33,217 nt of DNA from assembly GCA_002392645.1 (NCBI GenBank), contig DGHL01000046.1, forward strand, positions 15,375-48,591, written 5' to 3'. The notes under the pieces were generated by a model that worked only from the letters and a program-made list of their open reading frames with translations, was not told the origin of the DNA and made no database searches. The stretch is from Prevotellaceae bacterium UBA3849 (GTDB taxonomy: Bacteria; Bacteroidota; Bacteroidia; Bacteroidales; Bacteroidaceae). A program made the position numbers and the translations under genes. Position 1 is the first letter of the stretch. The number at the start of each line of letters is the position of its first letter. Positions 15,215 through 22,933 of the stretch are shown here, piece after piece.

Positions 15215-17139
15215 CAGAGACGGAAACCTACGGCAGGTCGGCGACGGCGCTGGTCATACATAAACCTATTTGTAGAACGGCAGTAGAGCGGACTGCAGTC
15301 ATACCCTCCTCCCTTTATTACGTGGAAGGAAGAAGAAGGCTGTGTGGTAGGTGATTTGCGATACCAGTCTTCGCACCATTCCCATACGTTTCCTGACATA
15401 TCGTAAAGCCCTAATTCATTAGGCTTTAGCGTGGCTACTTCAGAGTGAGCGTTGTTATTAGTGTTGTGAATAGTATGAGCCACCTCATCGGGATTGTCGC
15501 TTCCAGCGAATAGATAGCCTTTTGATTTCCTGCCGCCCCTTGCAGCATATTCCCATTCTGCTTCCGAAGGAAGGCGGAAATTAGAATGAGTAAGAGCGTT
15601 GAGTTTGCTGATAAATTCCTTACACATATCGTAAGTAATATATTCCACGGGAAACTTTGCGCTTTTCTGTTTTGAACGATTCTTTCCCATGACAGCCTCC
15701 CAGAGTTCCTGTGTTACCTCAGTTTCGCCAATATAGTAACTATTTATTAATACTTTGTGACGTATTTCATCATCATCGGCATTTTTATCTTTAGTTAGAG
15801 CCCCCATTGTAAATGTTCCGCCCTGCACGTATTTCATCTTGAACGTTATACCTTTAACAATATATACGCGCGTGGTAGGACGTTTTGTTTGTGCCTGAGA
15901 GTTGAGAGCAAGAGAGGGGGTTGAGAGCAATACAATGACTGCTGTTGAGCTGACAATGGCTCTGCCTGTCAGTCTGTCAGGACCTACGGCACGCCATATT
16001 ATAAGCAACCAGCAGCAAAAGAAGGTGTAAACGTCAAGCCAGTAAGTCTCATGGATATAGTTGTGTATCCATGCAGGACAGAGTACGTCTGTAGGGAGTA
16101 TTCCGAAGTTTACCACCAAGAGCCAGAATAAAGTCCAGTCAAGCCAGGTGCGCTTTTGTTGCATCCAGAAAGCCATTACATAGAAAGGTAGTGCGATGAC
16201 GTATGTGTGAGTCTCAGGACAGTCGCTGAACATTATCATAAAACCAGTAAGAACTGCCAGTACCTGCCCTCTGAAAACAAACTCTTTCCAACGCTTGTAG
16301 CGTGCAAAGAATGCTATGCCAAGCAAGGCGAAGACAATGAGTTGTACGATACGGTAGTTAGGCAGTAGCTGAGACTTCAGTCCTCTTGCGAAGAGAATGC
16401 CTACGAAATCGGTATCGCTATGATGGCTGGCTATCATGTCAAACATGTGTTCGTAGAGTATGAAGGGATTGTCGAAATTAGTGTTGAGTAAAGGCAGGCA
16501 AAGCAATGTCACACCGCAAAGAATAGCATAGCCTATATTACGTATGGTTTTCGGGTAACACAGTAGCATAGCCAATTCAGCCGCACCATATATTTTGGTG
16601 CATGCAGAAATCATGATGAGCAGCACAGCCCAAAATCCTTTCCCCCTTTCTAGCAATGAGTATGCAAATATGTAGATGTAGCAAACTATCAGGTTGTGTT
16701 GATAACAGAACACACTTTGCAAAACTACGGGAAGCAAGAAAAGGAATATCCAGTGCTTGTATTTGTTGTACTGTTCAGGTAATGTCTTTATAGCAAGTGA
16801 GAAAAGACTGTAGTTGCATACGTTCCAAACGTATGGTCCGAGCCACCATGGCAGTAGGAATATGGGGGCAAAGATAACACTGAATACCGGAGTGTAGAGG
16901 AAATAAATATTGTGCGCCTGCGCATACTCCATGTTGTAGGGACTGATGCCTTCCCAAAACATTCGTGTAGAGTCTTGGTAGTCAAAGTAGTTAGTGTTGC
17001 GCCCACGAAACACTTCAAGGGAGGTGGCAAGCAAGGTGATAGCCATTCCAAGCCAGAATACACATCGTGGGCTGCTCCAAAACTTTATAAAATAGCTTTT
17101 TAGTTTTGCACAGAGTTCAGGTATATATGCACAGTTCAT
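15190..17139 (-). CDS. GT87-like membrane glycosyltransferase fused to an FGE/SUMF1 domain
   Basis: This 649-residue protein joins two modules. Residues 1 to about 395 are a polytopic membrane protein with about 10 hydrophobic segments, like DUF2029/GT87 polyprenyl-phosphate-mannose-type glycosyltransferases. A further hydrophobic stretch (AIVSSTAVIVLLSTPSLAL, about 395-412) looks like the signal peptide of a once separate protein. Residues about 425-645 are a formylglycine-generating-enzyme-type domain: GGTFTMGALT, ETEVTQELWEAVMG, RLPSEAEWEYAARGG, LGLYDMSGNVWEWCEDW, and GGGYDCSPLYCRSTNR ending GFRLC. C615 and C620 sit five apart like the two catalytic cysteines of true FGEs. The domain should face the periplasm. 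The only sulfatase-fold protein here uses Thr, so no target is visible. Confidence 0.8.
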   Translation of the reverse strand: MNCAYIPELCAKLKSYFIKFWSSPRCVFWLGMAITLLATSLEVFRGRNTNYFDYQDSTRMFWEGISPYNMEYAQAHNIYFLYTPVFSVIFAPIFLLPWWLGPYVWNVCNYSLFSLAIKTLPEQYNKYKHWIFLFLLPVVLQSVFCYQHNLIVCYIYIFAYSLLERGKGFWAVLLIMISACTKIYGAAELAMLLCYPKTIRNIGYAILCGVTLLCLPLLNTNFDNPFILYEHMFDMIASHHSDTDFVGILFARGLKSQLLPNYRIVQLIVFALLGIAFFARYKRWKEFVFRGQVLAVLTGFMIMFSDCPETHTYVIALPFYVMAFWMQQKRTWLDWTLFWLLVVNFGILPTDVLCPAWIHNYIHETYWLDVYTFFCCWLLIIWRAVGPDRLTGRAIVSSTAVIVLLSTPSLALNSQAQTKRPTTRVYIVKGITFKMKYVQGGTFTMGALTKDKNADDDEIRHKVLINSYYIGETEVTQELWEAVMGKNRSKQKSAKFPVEYITYDMCKEFISKLNALTHSNFRLPSEAEWEYAARGGRKSKGYLFAGSDNPDEVAHTIHNTNNNAHSEVATLKPNELGLYDMSGNVWEWCEDWYRKSPTTQPSSSFHVIKGGGYDCSPLYCRSTNRFMYDQRRRRPAVGFRLCQTIIRNQ

Positions 17140-17159
17140 ATTTTACAATTCTTAATTTA

Positions 17160-17275
17160 ACGAAGACGAAGACGAAGAATGAAAACGAATAAAGAGGGAA
17201 GGACAAAAGTGTAACTTGTATTTTTCACTTTTCACTTAACCCCTCTTCCCTTCCTCTTGGGGATGTTTGGAGCGG
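17160..17275 (-). repeat. Junction repeats between the GtrB-like and GT87-FGE genes
   Basis: Contains acgaag units (17160-17178), a copy of the dispersed 26-base sequence (17211-17236, ends ttttcacttttcact) and a C/G-rich REP-like segment (about 17238-17275). No convincing TAnnTTTG promoter is seen, so the GT87-FGE gene is probably expressed with gtrB. Confidence 0.6.
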
Positions 17276-17280
17276 GTCTT

Positions 17281-18207
17281 TTATTCCACTATTTCATCTA
17301 TGAGATATGTAGGTCGGTGTTTTACTTCCATAAATATATTTCCGATATATATAGCCACTATGCCCATAACCATAATCATGATACCGGCTATGAGCCACAT
17401 ACTGACAAACAAGGTGAACCATCCGCTCACGTCAATGCCTGTGATAAGGAATTTTATGGCCAAGTATGATGCCACGATAATAGCGAGCAAAGTGATTGAT
17501 ATACCGAAATATACTATCATGTGCAGTGCCTTGGTAGAAAAGGCTATTGAGGTAGAAACAGCCAGTTCTATACGTTTTCTCATGGAATATGATGAGACTT
17601 TTCCGTCATTACGTTCCTCATGTGGTACGGGAATGGATGTTGTCTTGAACCCTACCCACTGATGCATCAATGGATAATAGCGCACGTAGTCGCCCATCTT
17701 CTTCATTGCCTCTACTACCTTGTGGTTGTATAGTGCAAACTCTGCTATCGACTCGTCTTGCTTTACACCTGTGAGAAATGTCATGAGGTTATTGAATATC
17801 TTTGAGCCTTGCTTCATGAAAAGATTATCGGGCCTGTCTTGTCGACTTGCAAAGACTATATCGTACCCCTCCTGCGCCTTTTCATACATCGCACGTATGT
17901 GCGACGGCGGATTTTGCAGGTCGCAGTCAAGTACAGCCACCCACTCTCCGCAGGCAGTGTCGAGCCCTGCATTTATAGCAGGCTGTTGTCCGAAGTTGCG
18001 GCTTAGGAATACCCCCTTCACGTTTGGATTCTCCTTGCATATCTCGCGGATAATCTCGCGGCTGTTGTCAGGGGAGCAGTCCTCTACAAGTATTATCTCA
18101 TAGTATTCTGTTATGCTCTTTGCTACTTCAGTAGTCTGCCTGACCAATTCTTTTAGTAAGGTAGGGGCACCATAGCATGGACTTATTATCGATAGTTCAC
18201 AGTTCAT
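17281..18207 (-). CDS. GtrB/DPM1-like polyprenyl-phosphate glycosyltransferase
   Basis: This 308-residue family 2 glycosyltransferase loads a sugar onto undecaprenyl phosphate. The cytoplasmic domain shows LSIISPCYGAP, ILVEDCSPDNS (about 39-49), LSRNFGQQPAINAGLD and the metal motif VLDCDLQNPP (about 92-101), followed by the usual SSYSMRKRIELA. Two C-terminal membrane helices follow (about 230-250 and 265-295). The neighbouring GT87-like enzyme would be a natural user of the lipid-linked sugar on the outer face, so the pair may form one modification system. Its first five codons (MNCEL) are the same as those of the GT90-like gene and derive from the same repeat sequence. Confidence 0.85.
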   Translation of the reverse strand: MNCELSIISPCYGAPTLLKELVRQTTEVAKSITEYYEIILVEDCSPDNSREIIREICKENPNVKGVFLSRNFGQQPAINAGLDTACGEWVAVLDCDLQNPPSHIRAMYEKAQEGYDIVFASRQDRPDNLFMKQGSKIFNNLMTFLTGVKQDESIAEFALYNHKVVEAMKKMGDYVRYYPLMHQWVGFKTTSIPVPHEERNDGKVSSYSMRKRIELAVSTSIAFSTKALHMIVYFGISITLLAIIVASYLAIKFLITGIDVSGWFTLFVSMWLIAGIMIMVMGIVAIYIGNIFMEVKHRPTYLIDEIVE

Positions 18208-18218
18208 TTGGTTGATGG

Positions 18219-18382
18219 GTGAATGGATGAAGGATGATGGAATAAGGATGAAGGTTTGATTGGGGAATAAGGATGAAGGAATAAGGATGAAGGAATAAAG
18301 GAATAAGGAATAAGGTTTGTTTGAAAGCGTAACTTGTATTTTTCACTTTTCACTCTTCACTTTTCACTTTTCACTTTTCACT
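18219..18382 (-). repeat. Junction repeats between gmk and the GtrB-like gene
   Basis: About 160 bases of degenerate 7-base repeats. On the plus strand ggaataa/ggatgaa units run from 18219 to 18315, and cttttca-type units from 18340 to 18380 touch the gmk stop codon. A 26-base sequence (18329-18354) is an exact copy of 17211-17236. No ORF or promoter is visible. Confidence 0.85.
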
Positions 18383-18968
18383 AATAATTCATCCCTTTCA
18401 AGATACACCTTAGTACCTCCTGTTTTGCCGTCTCAAGGTCGTCGTTGATGACTACCGTGTCGAATTTCTCGGCGTATGTCAGTTCGTATTCTGCACGTGC
18501 TATACGTTGCTCTATCACTTCGGGCGCATCAGTGCCGCGACCGTTCAGACGGCGGCGCAACTCCTCTATCGAAGGTGGTTGTATGAACAGGCTCAGGGCA
18601 CGGTCGCCGTACGCCTTCTTGATGTTCATTGCTCCGTGTACGTCAACGTCGAACACTACGTTCTCGCCTGCTGCAAGCTGCTTCTCCACCTGCGACTTCA
18701 GTGTGCCGTAGTATCGGTCTTGATATACCTCTTCATACTCCACGAACTCATCGTTCTGTATTTTCTCGCGGAACTCGTCTGGTGTGAGGAAGAAATATTC
18801 CACACCGTTCTGCTCCTGTCCGCGCGGAGCACGTGATGTGCAACTGATGGAGAAATGCATGTTCAGTTCCGGATGCTCCTGCATCAGCCAGTTTATGATT
18901 GTTGACTTTCCGCTGCCGCTGGGTGCGGAGAATATCAGCAGCTTACCGCTAACCTGTTCGTTGTTCAT
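18381..18968 (-). CDS. gmk: Guanylate kinase
   Basis: This 195-residue cytosolic enzyme phosphorylates GMP to GDP with ATP. It has the P-loop FSAPSGSGKST (about 13-23), the GMP-binding SCTSRAPRGQEQNGVEYFFLT, EYEEVYQDRYYGTLKSQV, VVFDVDVHGAMNIK and the LID region RRRLNGRGTDAPEVIEQR. The length is normal. It is the first gene of a unit with gtrB and the GT87-FGE gene, behind a strong promoter at 18994-19025. A five-codon ORF starting 14 bases upstream ends in a TGA that overlaps the gmk ATG. Confidence 0.96.
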   Translation of the reverse strand: MNNEQVSGKLLIFSAPSGSGKSTIINWLMQEHPELNMHFSISCTSRAPRGQEQNGVEYFFLTPDEFREKIQNDEFVEYEEVYQDRYYGTLKSQVEKQLAAGENVVFDVDVHGAMNIKKAYGDRALSLFIQPPSIEELRRRLNGRGTDAPEVIEQRIARAEYELTYAEKFDTVVINDDLETAKQEVLRCILKGMNY

Positions 18969-18982
18969 AGTGTATAGTTCAT
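18965..18982 (-). promoter_or_regulatory. Five-codon leader ORF overlapping the gmk start
   Basis: On the minus strand ATG AAC TAT ACA CTA TGA (18982-18965) encodes MNYTL-stop, and the TGA overlaps the gmk ATG (18968) as ATGA. Spacing (14 bases) and first codons match the leader ORF of the GT90-like gene. The predicted transcript start is only about 5-8 bases upstream. Confidence 0.6.
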
Positions 18983-18993
18983 TGTTTTCAGTG

Positions 18994-19025
18994 CAAAGTT
19001 ACTACTTTTCCATGAAATGCCCAAA
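18994..19025 (-). promoter_or_regulatory. Promoter of gmk
   Basis: On the minus strand TTTG (19025-19022), a 20-base spacer and TAACTTTG (19001-18994) match the Bacteroidota consensus. It serves gmk and probably gtrB and the GT87-FGE gene. Confidence 0.75.
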
Positions 19026-19133
19026 TAGTTAAACTGCGAATTTATGTAATTCCACATAAAATTGGTATATAATAGGTCGTTTGATGCTTTTATACACACG
19101 AAAAACTTGCATATTTGGTTTCGGTAAAACAAC

Positions 19134-19164
19134 AAATCCCCCGCTGGTAATCAGCGAGGGATTT
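19134..19164 (-). terminator. Terminator after rseP
   Basis: AAATCCC-CGCTG and CAGCG-GGGATTT pair around a GTAAT loop with one interior mismatch. On the minus strand GTTGTTTT follows. It lies 30 bases beyond the rseP stop. Confidence 0.7.
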
Positions 19165-19193
19165 ATTGTATGCCTTATGTCGTTTCGCATTTT

Positions 19194-20657
19194 TTAATAC
19201 ATGATTCCGAAGAAGCGGAGCACGTCGTTGAGGTTTGCAACTATCATAAGAAGGAAGAGGATGCCCATGCCCACATACTGCGAATAGAGCAGGAACTTGT
19301 CGCCCGGCTTGCGGCGGAATATCATCTCGTAGAGCAGGAACATCACGTGACCGCCGTCAAGGGCTGGTATGGGCAGGATGTTCATGAAGGCAAGGATGAT
19401 GGAGAGGAATGCCGTCATGAGCCAGAACATGTGCCAGTCCCACACAGGCGGGAACATACTGCCGATGGCTCCGAAACCACCCAACTGCTTGGCTCCCTCT
19501 GAAGTGAACACATACTTCAGGTCGCTGACGTAGCCGCCCAGCATATCAAGGGCATAGCCTATGCCGGCAGGTATGCAGGTCAGCAGGTTATAGCTGATGT
19601 GTGTAGGCTCCATGTAGTTTGCCACTGTCGTCATGCCTACGCCAAGGTGTGCCTCGTTGTCAAATACTACTGCCGCCGTTGCGGTATCACCTTTCGCCTT
19701 GTCTATATATGTAACCACCGTCGTGAGTACCTTCAGTGAGTCTTTCTTTGTCTGGCAATCGCCCAGTGCGTCAGACATGCGACCGCTTTCGTATGTGAAG
19801 GCGTTCCATGAATCTATAGGCTTCTTGCCGAGGGCTATGATGCGGTCGCCTTTCTTCAAGCCTGCCTTGGCTGCGGCGGTGTTAGGTATTACGGTATCAA
19901 CGTCTGCCGGTACGAATGGACGACAGAACACTGGTTCTGCCTTCAGCATCTCAAGCAGAGAGAGGTTGCCCGGCAATTGTATCTTAACCTGCTTGCCATT
20001 GCGCAGCACCGTAGCCTCACGGGCTGTGGTGAGCGAGCGCAGCATGTTGGCATTGAACTCACGGAAATCACCATCTTCGGTGCCGATGAGCTTATCGCCG
20101 TCGCAGAAGCCTAACTGCTGTGCCTGCTCGTTGAACTTCATGCCGTATGGCATATCCTTCAGTGCGTAATAGTCCTCACCCCATGTGAAGAACACGCCGC
20201 AGTAGATGACGAGTGCCAACAGGAAGTTGACCAGCACGCCGCCTATCATGATGAGCAAGCGCTGCCACGTAGGCTTGCCGCGGAACTCCCATGGCTTTGC
20301 CGGCTCCTTGAGTTTCTCCACGTCGTGCTGTGTCTCATCTATCATGCCCTCTATCTGGCAGTAACCGCCGAGGGGAATCCAGCCTATACCATACTCAGTA
20401 CCTTCGTATTCATAGTTGCCGTCCTTGTCTTTCTTTGCCGGTATCACCTTGCCGTCAGCATCGACCTTGCCACGCAGCTTGCGCCACCAGTTGAACTTGG
20501 TGGAGAAGAGTGAGAACTTCCAGTCAAAGAAAACGTAGAACTTGTTAACCCTTACGCCGAAGAGCTTTGAAAAAAAGAAATGTCCGCCCTCGTGCAGTGC
20601 TACGAGGATTGTTATCGCCAGAATAAACTGTAATGTCCTGATGAGAAATACTTCCAC
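19194..20657 (-). CDS. rseP: RIP zinc metalloprotease RseP (site-2 protease)
   Basis: This 487-residue intramembrane protease cleaves membrane-bound regulators such as anti-sigma factors. The zinc site HEGGH (H22, E23, H26) lies in the first membrane helix, a PDZ-type region lies in the middle (VIPNTAAAKAGLKKGDRIIALG), and the third ligand is in the C-terminal PALDGGHVMFLLYE. A soluble insertion after the first helix (KFSLFSTKFNWWRKLRGKVD) is normal for Bacteroidota. The start is a GTG at 20657, reached directly from a 7-base junction repeat after dxr; the dxr-rseP pairing is common. It probably shares the dxr promoter. Confidence 0.93.
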   Translation of the reverse strand: MEVFLIRTLQFILAITILVALHEGGHFFFSKLFGVRVNKFYVFFDWKFSLFSTKFNWWRKLRGKVDADGKVIPAKKDKDGNYEYEGTEYGIGWIPLGGYCQIEGMIDETQHDVEKLKEPAKPWEFRGKPTWQRLLIMIGGVLVNFLLALVIYCGVFFTWGEDYYALKDMPYGMKFNEQAQQLGFCDGDKLIGTEDGDFREFNANMLRSLTTAREATVLRNGKQVKIQLPGNLSLLEMLKAEPVFCRPFVPADVDTVIPNTAAAKAGLKKGDRIIALGKKPIDSWNAFTYESGRMSDALGDCQTKKDSLKVLTTVVTYIDKAKGDTATAAVVFDNEAHLGVGMTTVANYMEPTHISYNLLTCIPAGIGYALDMLGGYVSDLKYVFTSEGAKQLGGFGAIGSMFPPVWDWHMFWLMTAFLSIILAFMNILPIPALDGGHVMFLLYEMIFRRKPGDKFLLYSQYVGMGILFLLMIVANLNDVLRFFGIMY

Positions 20658-20693
20658 AAGAATTAAAAGTTAAGAGTTAAGAATTAAGATTTA
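20658..20693 (-). repeat. 7-base repeat between dxr and rseP
   Basis: On the minus strand the units tcttaat, tcttaac, tcttaac, ttttaat, tcttgtg follow the dxr stop (20693-20691) with no gap to spare. The last unit holds the GTG start of rseP. Confidence 0.8.
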
Positions 20694-21845
20694 TCCTATT
20701 AGTTGAGAAGCGAGTTTCCTTGCCTCTGCGTCAGAATTGATATAGTCTTCGTATGTTGGCTTCTTTATGACAGTAGCCTTGTCGAGCGTCTTCTCTATGA
20801 TGTCGCCCATGTCAAGGAAACCTATCTGTCCCTGGCGGAAGGCAAGGTTGACGATCTCGTTGGCAGCGTTGACCACGCAGCAGGCATTGCCGCCTCGCTT
20901 GATGGCTTCGAATGCCAAAGCCAGGCACTTGAACTTATTCAGGTCTGGCTCAAAGAACTCCAACGAGTGCTTGAACAAGTCAAGACGCTCGCCCGTCATT
21001 GGCAGACGGTCAGGATATGTGAAGGCATACTGTATGGGCAGTCGCATATCAGGCACGCCAAGCTGCGCCTTCACCGCACCGTCGCGGAACTGCACCGCAC
21101 TGTGTACTATAGACTGCGGGTGAACCAACACCTGTATCTTGTCTGCCTCGACGCCAAACAGCCACTTCGCCTCAATAACCTCAAAGCCCTTGTTCATCAT
21201 TGAGGCAGAGTCGATGGTTATCTTCGCACCCATATCCCATGTAGGATGTTTCAGGGCATCGGCAGCTGTCATGGAGCGCATTTCGTCGAGAGTCTTCAGG
21301 CGGAACGGGCCGCCGCTGGCTGTCAGCAGGATCTTCTCCACCTCGTTATTGCCTTCGCCTACGATGCTCTGGAAGATGGCGGAATGTTCCGAGTCCACTG
21401 GCAGTATAGGCGCGCGGTACTGCTGCGCCAGTTCGCATATCAGTTCGCCGGCTACCACCAAAGTCTCTTTGTTGGCAAGACATATCTTCTTGTGCGCCTT
21501 TATAGCGTGTATGGTAGGTGCCAAACCAGAGAATCCCACCATGGCGGTAAGCACCATGTCGATTGGTTCTGCCTCAACAATCTCGCACAAAGCCTGTGCA
21601 CCGGCATAGACCTTTATGTCGGGACAGTCCTCAAGCAGTGCCACCAGTGTGTCATATTTTTCCTCGTTGGCAATCACCACAGCCGCAGGCTTAAACTTGC
21701 GGGCCTGTTCGGCAAGCAGTTCTACCTTATTGTTAGCCGTAAGGCAATAGGCTTCAAAACGGTCGCTATGCTCGGCAATGACTTCGAGGGCTTGTGTGCC
21801 TATCGAGCCTGTGCTGCCAAGTATGCATATCTGTTGTCTCTTCAT
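20691..21845 (-). CDS. dxr: 1-deoxy-D-xylulose 5-phosphate reductoisomerase
   Basis: This is the second enzyme of the MEP isoprenoid pathway, NADPH dependent, 384 residues. It has the nucleotide-binding CILGSTGSIGTQALEV, LANKETLVVAGE, PVDSEHSAIFQ, LTASGGPFR and the metal/substrate part MGAKITIDSASMMNKGFEVIEA. I start it at ATG 21845 (MKRQQICILG). The frame is open for 83 more codons upstream, but the promoter -7 element is at 21930-21937 and the extra residues look non-coding (many Phe and Lys). The leader would be about 80 bases. Confidence 0.95.
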   Translation of the reverse strand: MKRQQICILGSTGSIGTQALEVIAEHSDRFEAYCLTANNKVELLAEQARKFKPAAVVIANEEKYDTLVALLEDCPDIKVYAGAQALCEIVEAEPIDMVLTAMVGFSGLAPTIHAIKAHKKICLANKETLVVAGELICELAQQYRAPILPVDSEHSAIFQSIVGEGNNEVEKILLTASGGPFRLKTLDEMRSMTAADALKHPTWDMGAKITIDSASMMNKGFEVIEAKWLFGVEADKIQVLVHPQSIVHSAVQFRDGAVKAQLGVPDMRLPIQYAFTYPDRLPMTGERLDLFKHSLEFFEPDLNKFKCLALAFEAIKRGGNACCVVNAANEIVNLAFRQGQIGFLDMGDIIEKTLDKATVIKKPTYEDYINSDAEARKLASQLIG

Positions 21846-21929
21846 ATAGTTTGCTAAGTTCTTCTTACAAAAGGAAAGGCGATAGTCTGCAAAGCAGTCT
21901 TGCATTCGCCCAAAACGATTTCCAGAGTG

Positions 21930-21960
21930 CAAAGTTACAAAGAAAAGTTGAAATAGCAAA
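21930..21960 (-). promoter_or_regulatory. Promoter of dxr-rseP
   Basis: On the minus strand TTTG (21960-21957), a 19-base spacer and TAACTTTG (21937-21930) match the consensus exactly. It lies inside the open frame upstream of dxr and so rules out the longer start. Confidence 0.8.
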
Positions 21961-22137
21961 CGAATATACTTCCTTTTATTGAATATTTTGAAATTTCTTT
22001 TTATAGGACATTTTTGATATTTCAAGTTCTGAAAAAAGTTCGCGAAAAAATTCAAAATAGAGCGAAACAGATGTTCTCGGAACATCCAAAACACCCTCCT
22101 GAAGCCTTAAAATTCGCTTTTTGACATAAAAGCATAG

Positions 22138-22203
22138 CTTTTACATCGTAATATGTATGCTTTTACAGTGTAATCAGGCACCTTTTACAGTGTAATATGA
22201 TAG
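22138..22203 (+). repeat. Three 22-base direct repeats with a TTACAnnGTAA core
   Basis: Units begin at exactly 22138, 22160 and 22182. Each opens CTTTTACA, followed by TCGTAAT or GTGTAAT, and ends in 7 variable bases. The core TTACAGTGTAA is itself a palindrome. A fourth core copy, inverted, forms the right arm of the adjoining hairpin. Confidence 0.85.
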
Positions 22204-22245
22204 CTATTTCACCATAAAAGCTATCATATTACACTGTCTTTTTTT
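22187..22245 (+). terminator. 19-bp perfect hairpin followed by a T-run
   Basis: ACAGTGTAATATGATAGCT (22187-22205) pairs perfectly with 22219-22237 around a 13-base loop, then CTTTTTTT follows on the plus strand. It looks like an intrinsic terminator for plus-strand transcription, yet no plus-strand gene precedes it. For the minus-strand rimM unit it is a hairpin without a T-run. Confidence 0.65.
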
Positions 22246-22426
22246 ATGCCTCTGTTGAAAATCAACGAGTTACAACTCACTGAGAATGCCCGTAAAAACG
22301 ACCAACCGTAAACTTTTTCAAAAAACAGCCCTCTATTTCGACTTAAAACAGGCTGCCGGATAGGACAAAAACGATTTTATTTAGAAATCACTTTTCACAT
22401 TTCACCTTTCACATCAGGGGCTTTTT

Positions 22427-22933
22427 TCATAGTAATCCTTCAGGGATGTTCATGGTGATGACCTGTGCCTCAGTGTCGATGCCGGCTATCAGTTCCTCAG
22501 AGGCTGGTATCAGCGTGCCGTCGGTCAGTTCAAACATAATATTTATGGTTTGTTCGTCAACATACTCTATCTTGCCGACTTCCTTGCCAGTGTTGGCATT
22601 AACCACGGTGTAGCCCACGAGCTGCGCGTATGACAGTTCGTCGCTGTCGTCGCTCTCTGCCAGTTCGCGTGGAAAGAACACCTCTATGCCGGTAAGCTCG
22701 CGGGCACGCTCCTGCGTGTCTATGCCCTCAAACTTTATGAGTGCCGTCTCGTCAGTCTTGAAACGATATTCCTCCATAAAGAAAGGTACCATGATACCGT
22801 CAAGCTCAAGCACCAGGTAGTCTGCTTCCACACGATCGAAGACGTCGTCGTCAACCTGCATGGATATCTCACCCTTGATGCCGTGAGTCTTTCCCAGCTT
22901 ACCTATCTTATAAACGTCCTCTTTCCTTATCAT
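22427..22933 (-). CDS. rimM: Ribosome maturation factor RimM
   Basis: This 168-residue factor binds S19 and helps assemble the 30S head. It begins with the RimM beta-barrel start YKIGKLGKTHGIKGEI (G-HG-KGE), then FFMEEYRFK, ALIKFEGIDTQERARELTG, and a PRC-barrel half with LVGYTVVNANTGKEVGKIEYV and the closing LIPASEELI. Its ATG overlaps the stop of murA (ATGA, 22933-22930), so the two are translationally coupled. Confidence 0.93.
   Translation of the reverse strand: MIRKEDVYKIGKLGKTHGIKGEISMQVDDDVFDRVEADYLVLELDGIMVPFFMEEYRFKTDETALIKFEGIDTQERARELTGIEVFFPRELAESDDSDELSYAQLVGYTVVNANTGKEVGKIEYVDEQTINIMFELTDGTLIPASEELIAGIDTEAQVITMNIPEGLL

Larger units (their letters stand above)
21961..22426. other. 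Non-coding stretch between rimM and the dxr promoter
   Basis: About 470 bases without a gene. It holds the 22-base repeat array and hairpin (22138-22245). Next to rimM are gtgaaa-type junction repeats (about 22388-22412, minus strand). The rest is A/T-rich with no clear ORF. A short RNA ending at the hairpin is possible but no promoter is seen. Confidence 0.6.

Noticed and set aside
21246..21857. Open frame of about 200 codons on the plus strand
   Set aside because: Antisense to dxr; residue make-up (Cys-, His- and Arg-rich) is that of a shadow frame.
20691..22094. Longer dxr product with 83 extra N-terminal residues
   Set aside because: The dxr promoter lies inside the extra part (21930-21960), and Dxr proteins normally begin near the GSTGSIG motif.
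22120..22160. Sigma-70 type promoter with TTGACA near 22121
   Set aside because: Bacteroidota primary promoters use TTTG/TAnnTTTG; TTGACA without a matching -7 element is not enough.
22138..22203. CRISPR array
   Set aside because: The conserved part is only about 15 bases and the variable part 7; there are three units and no cas genes nearby.
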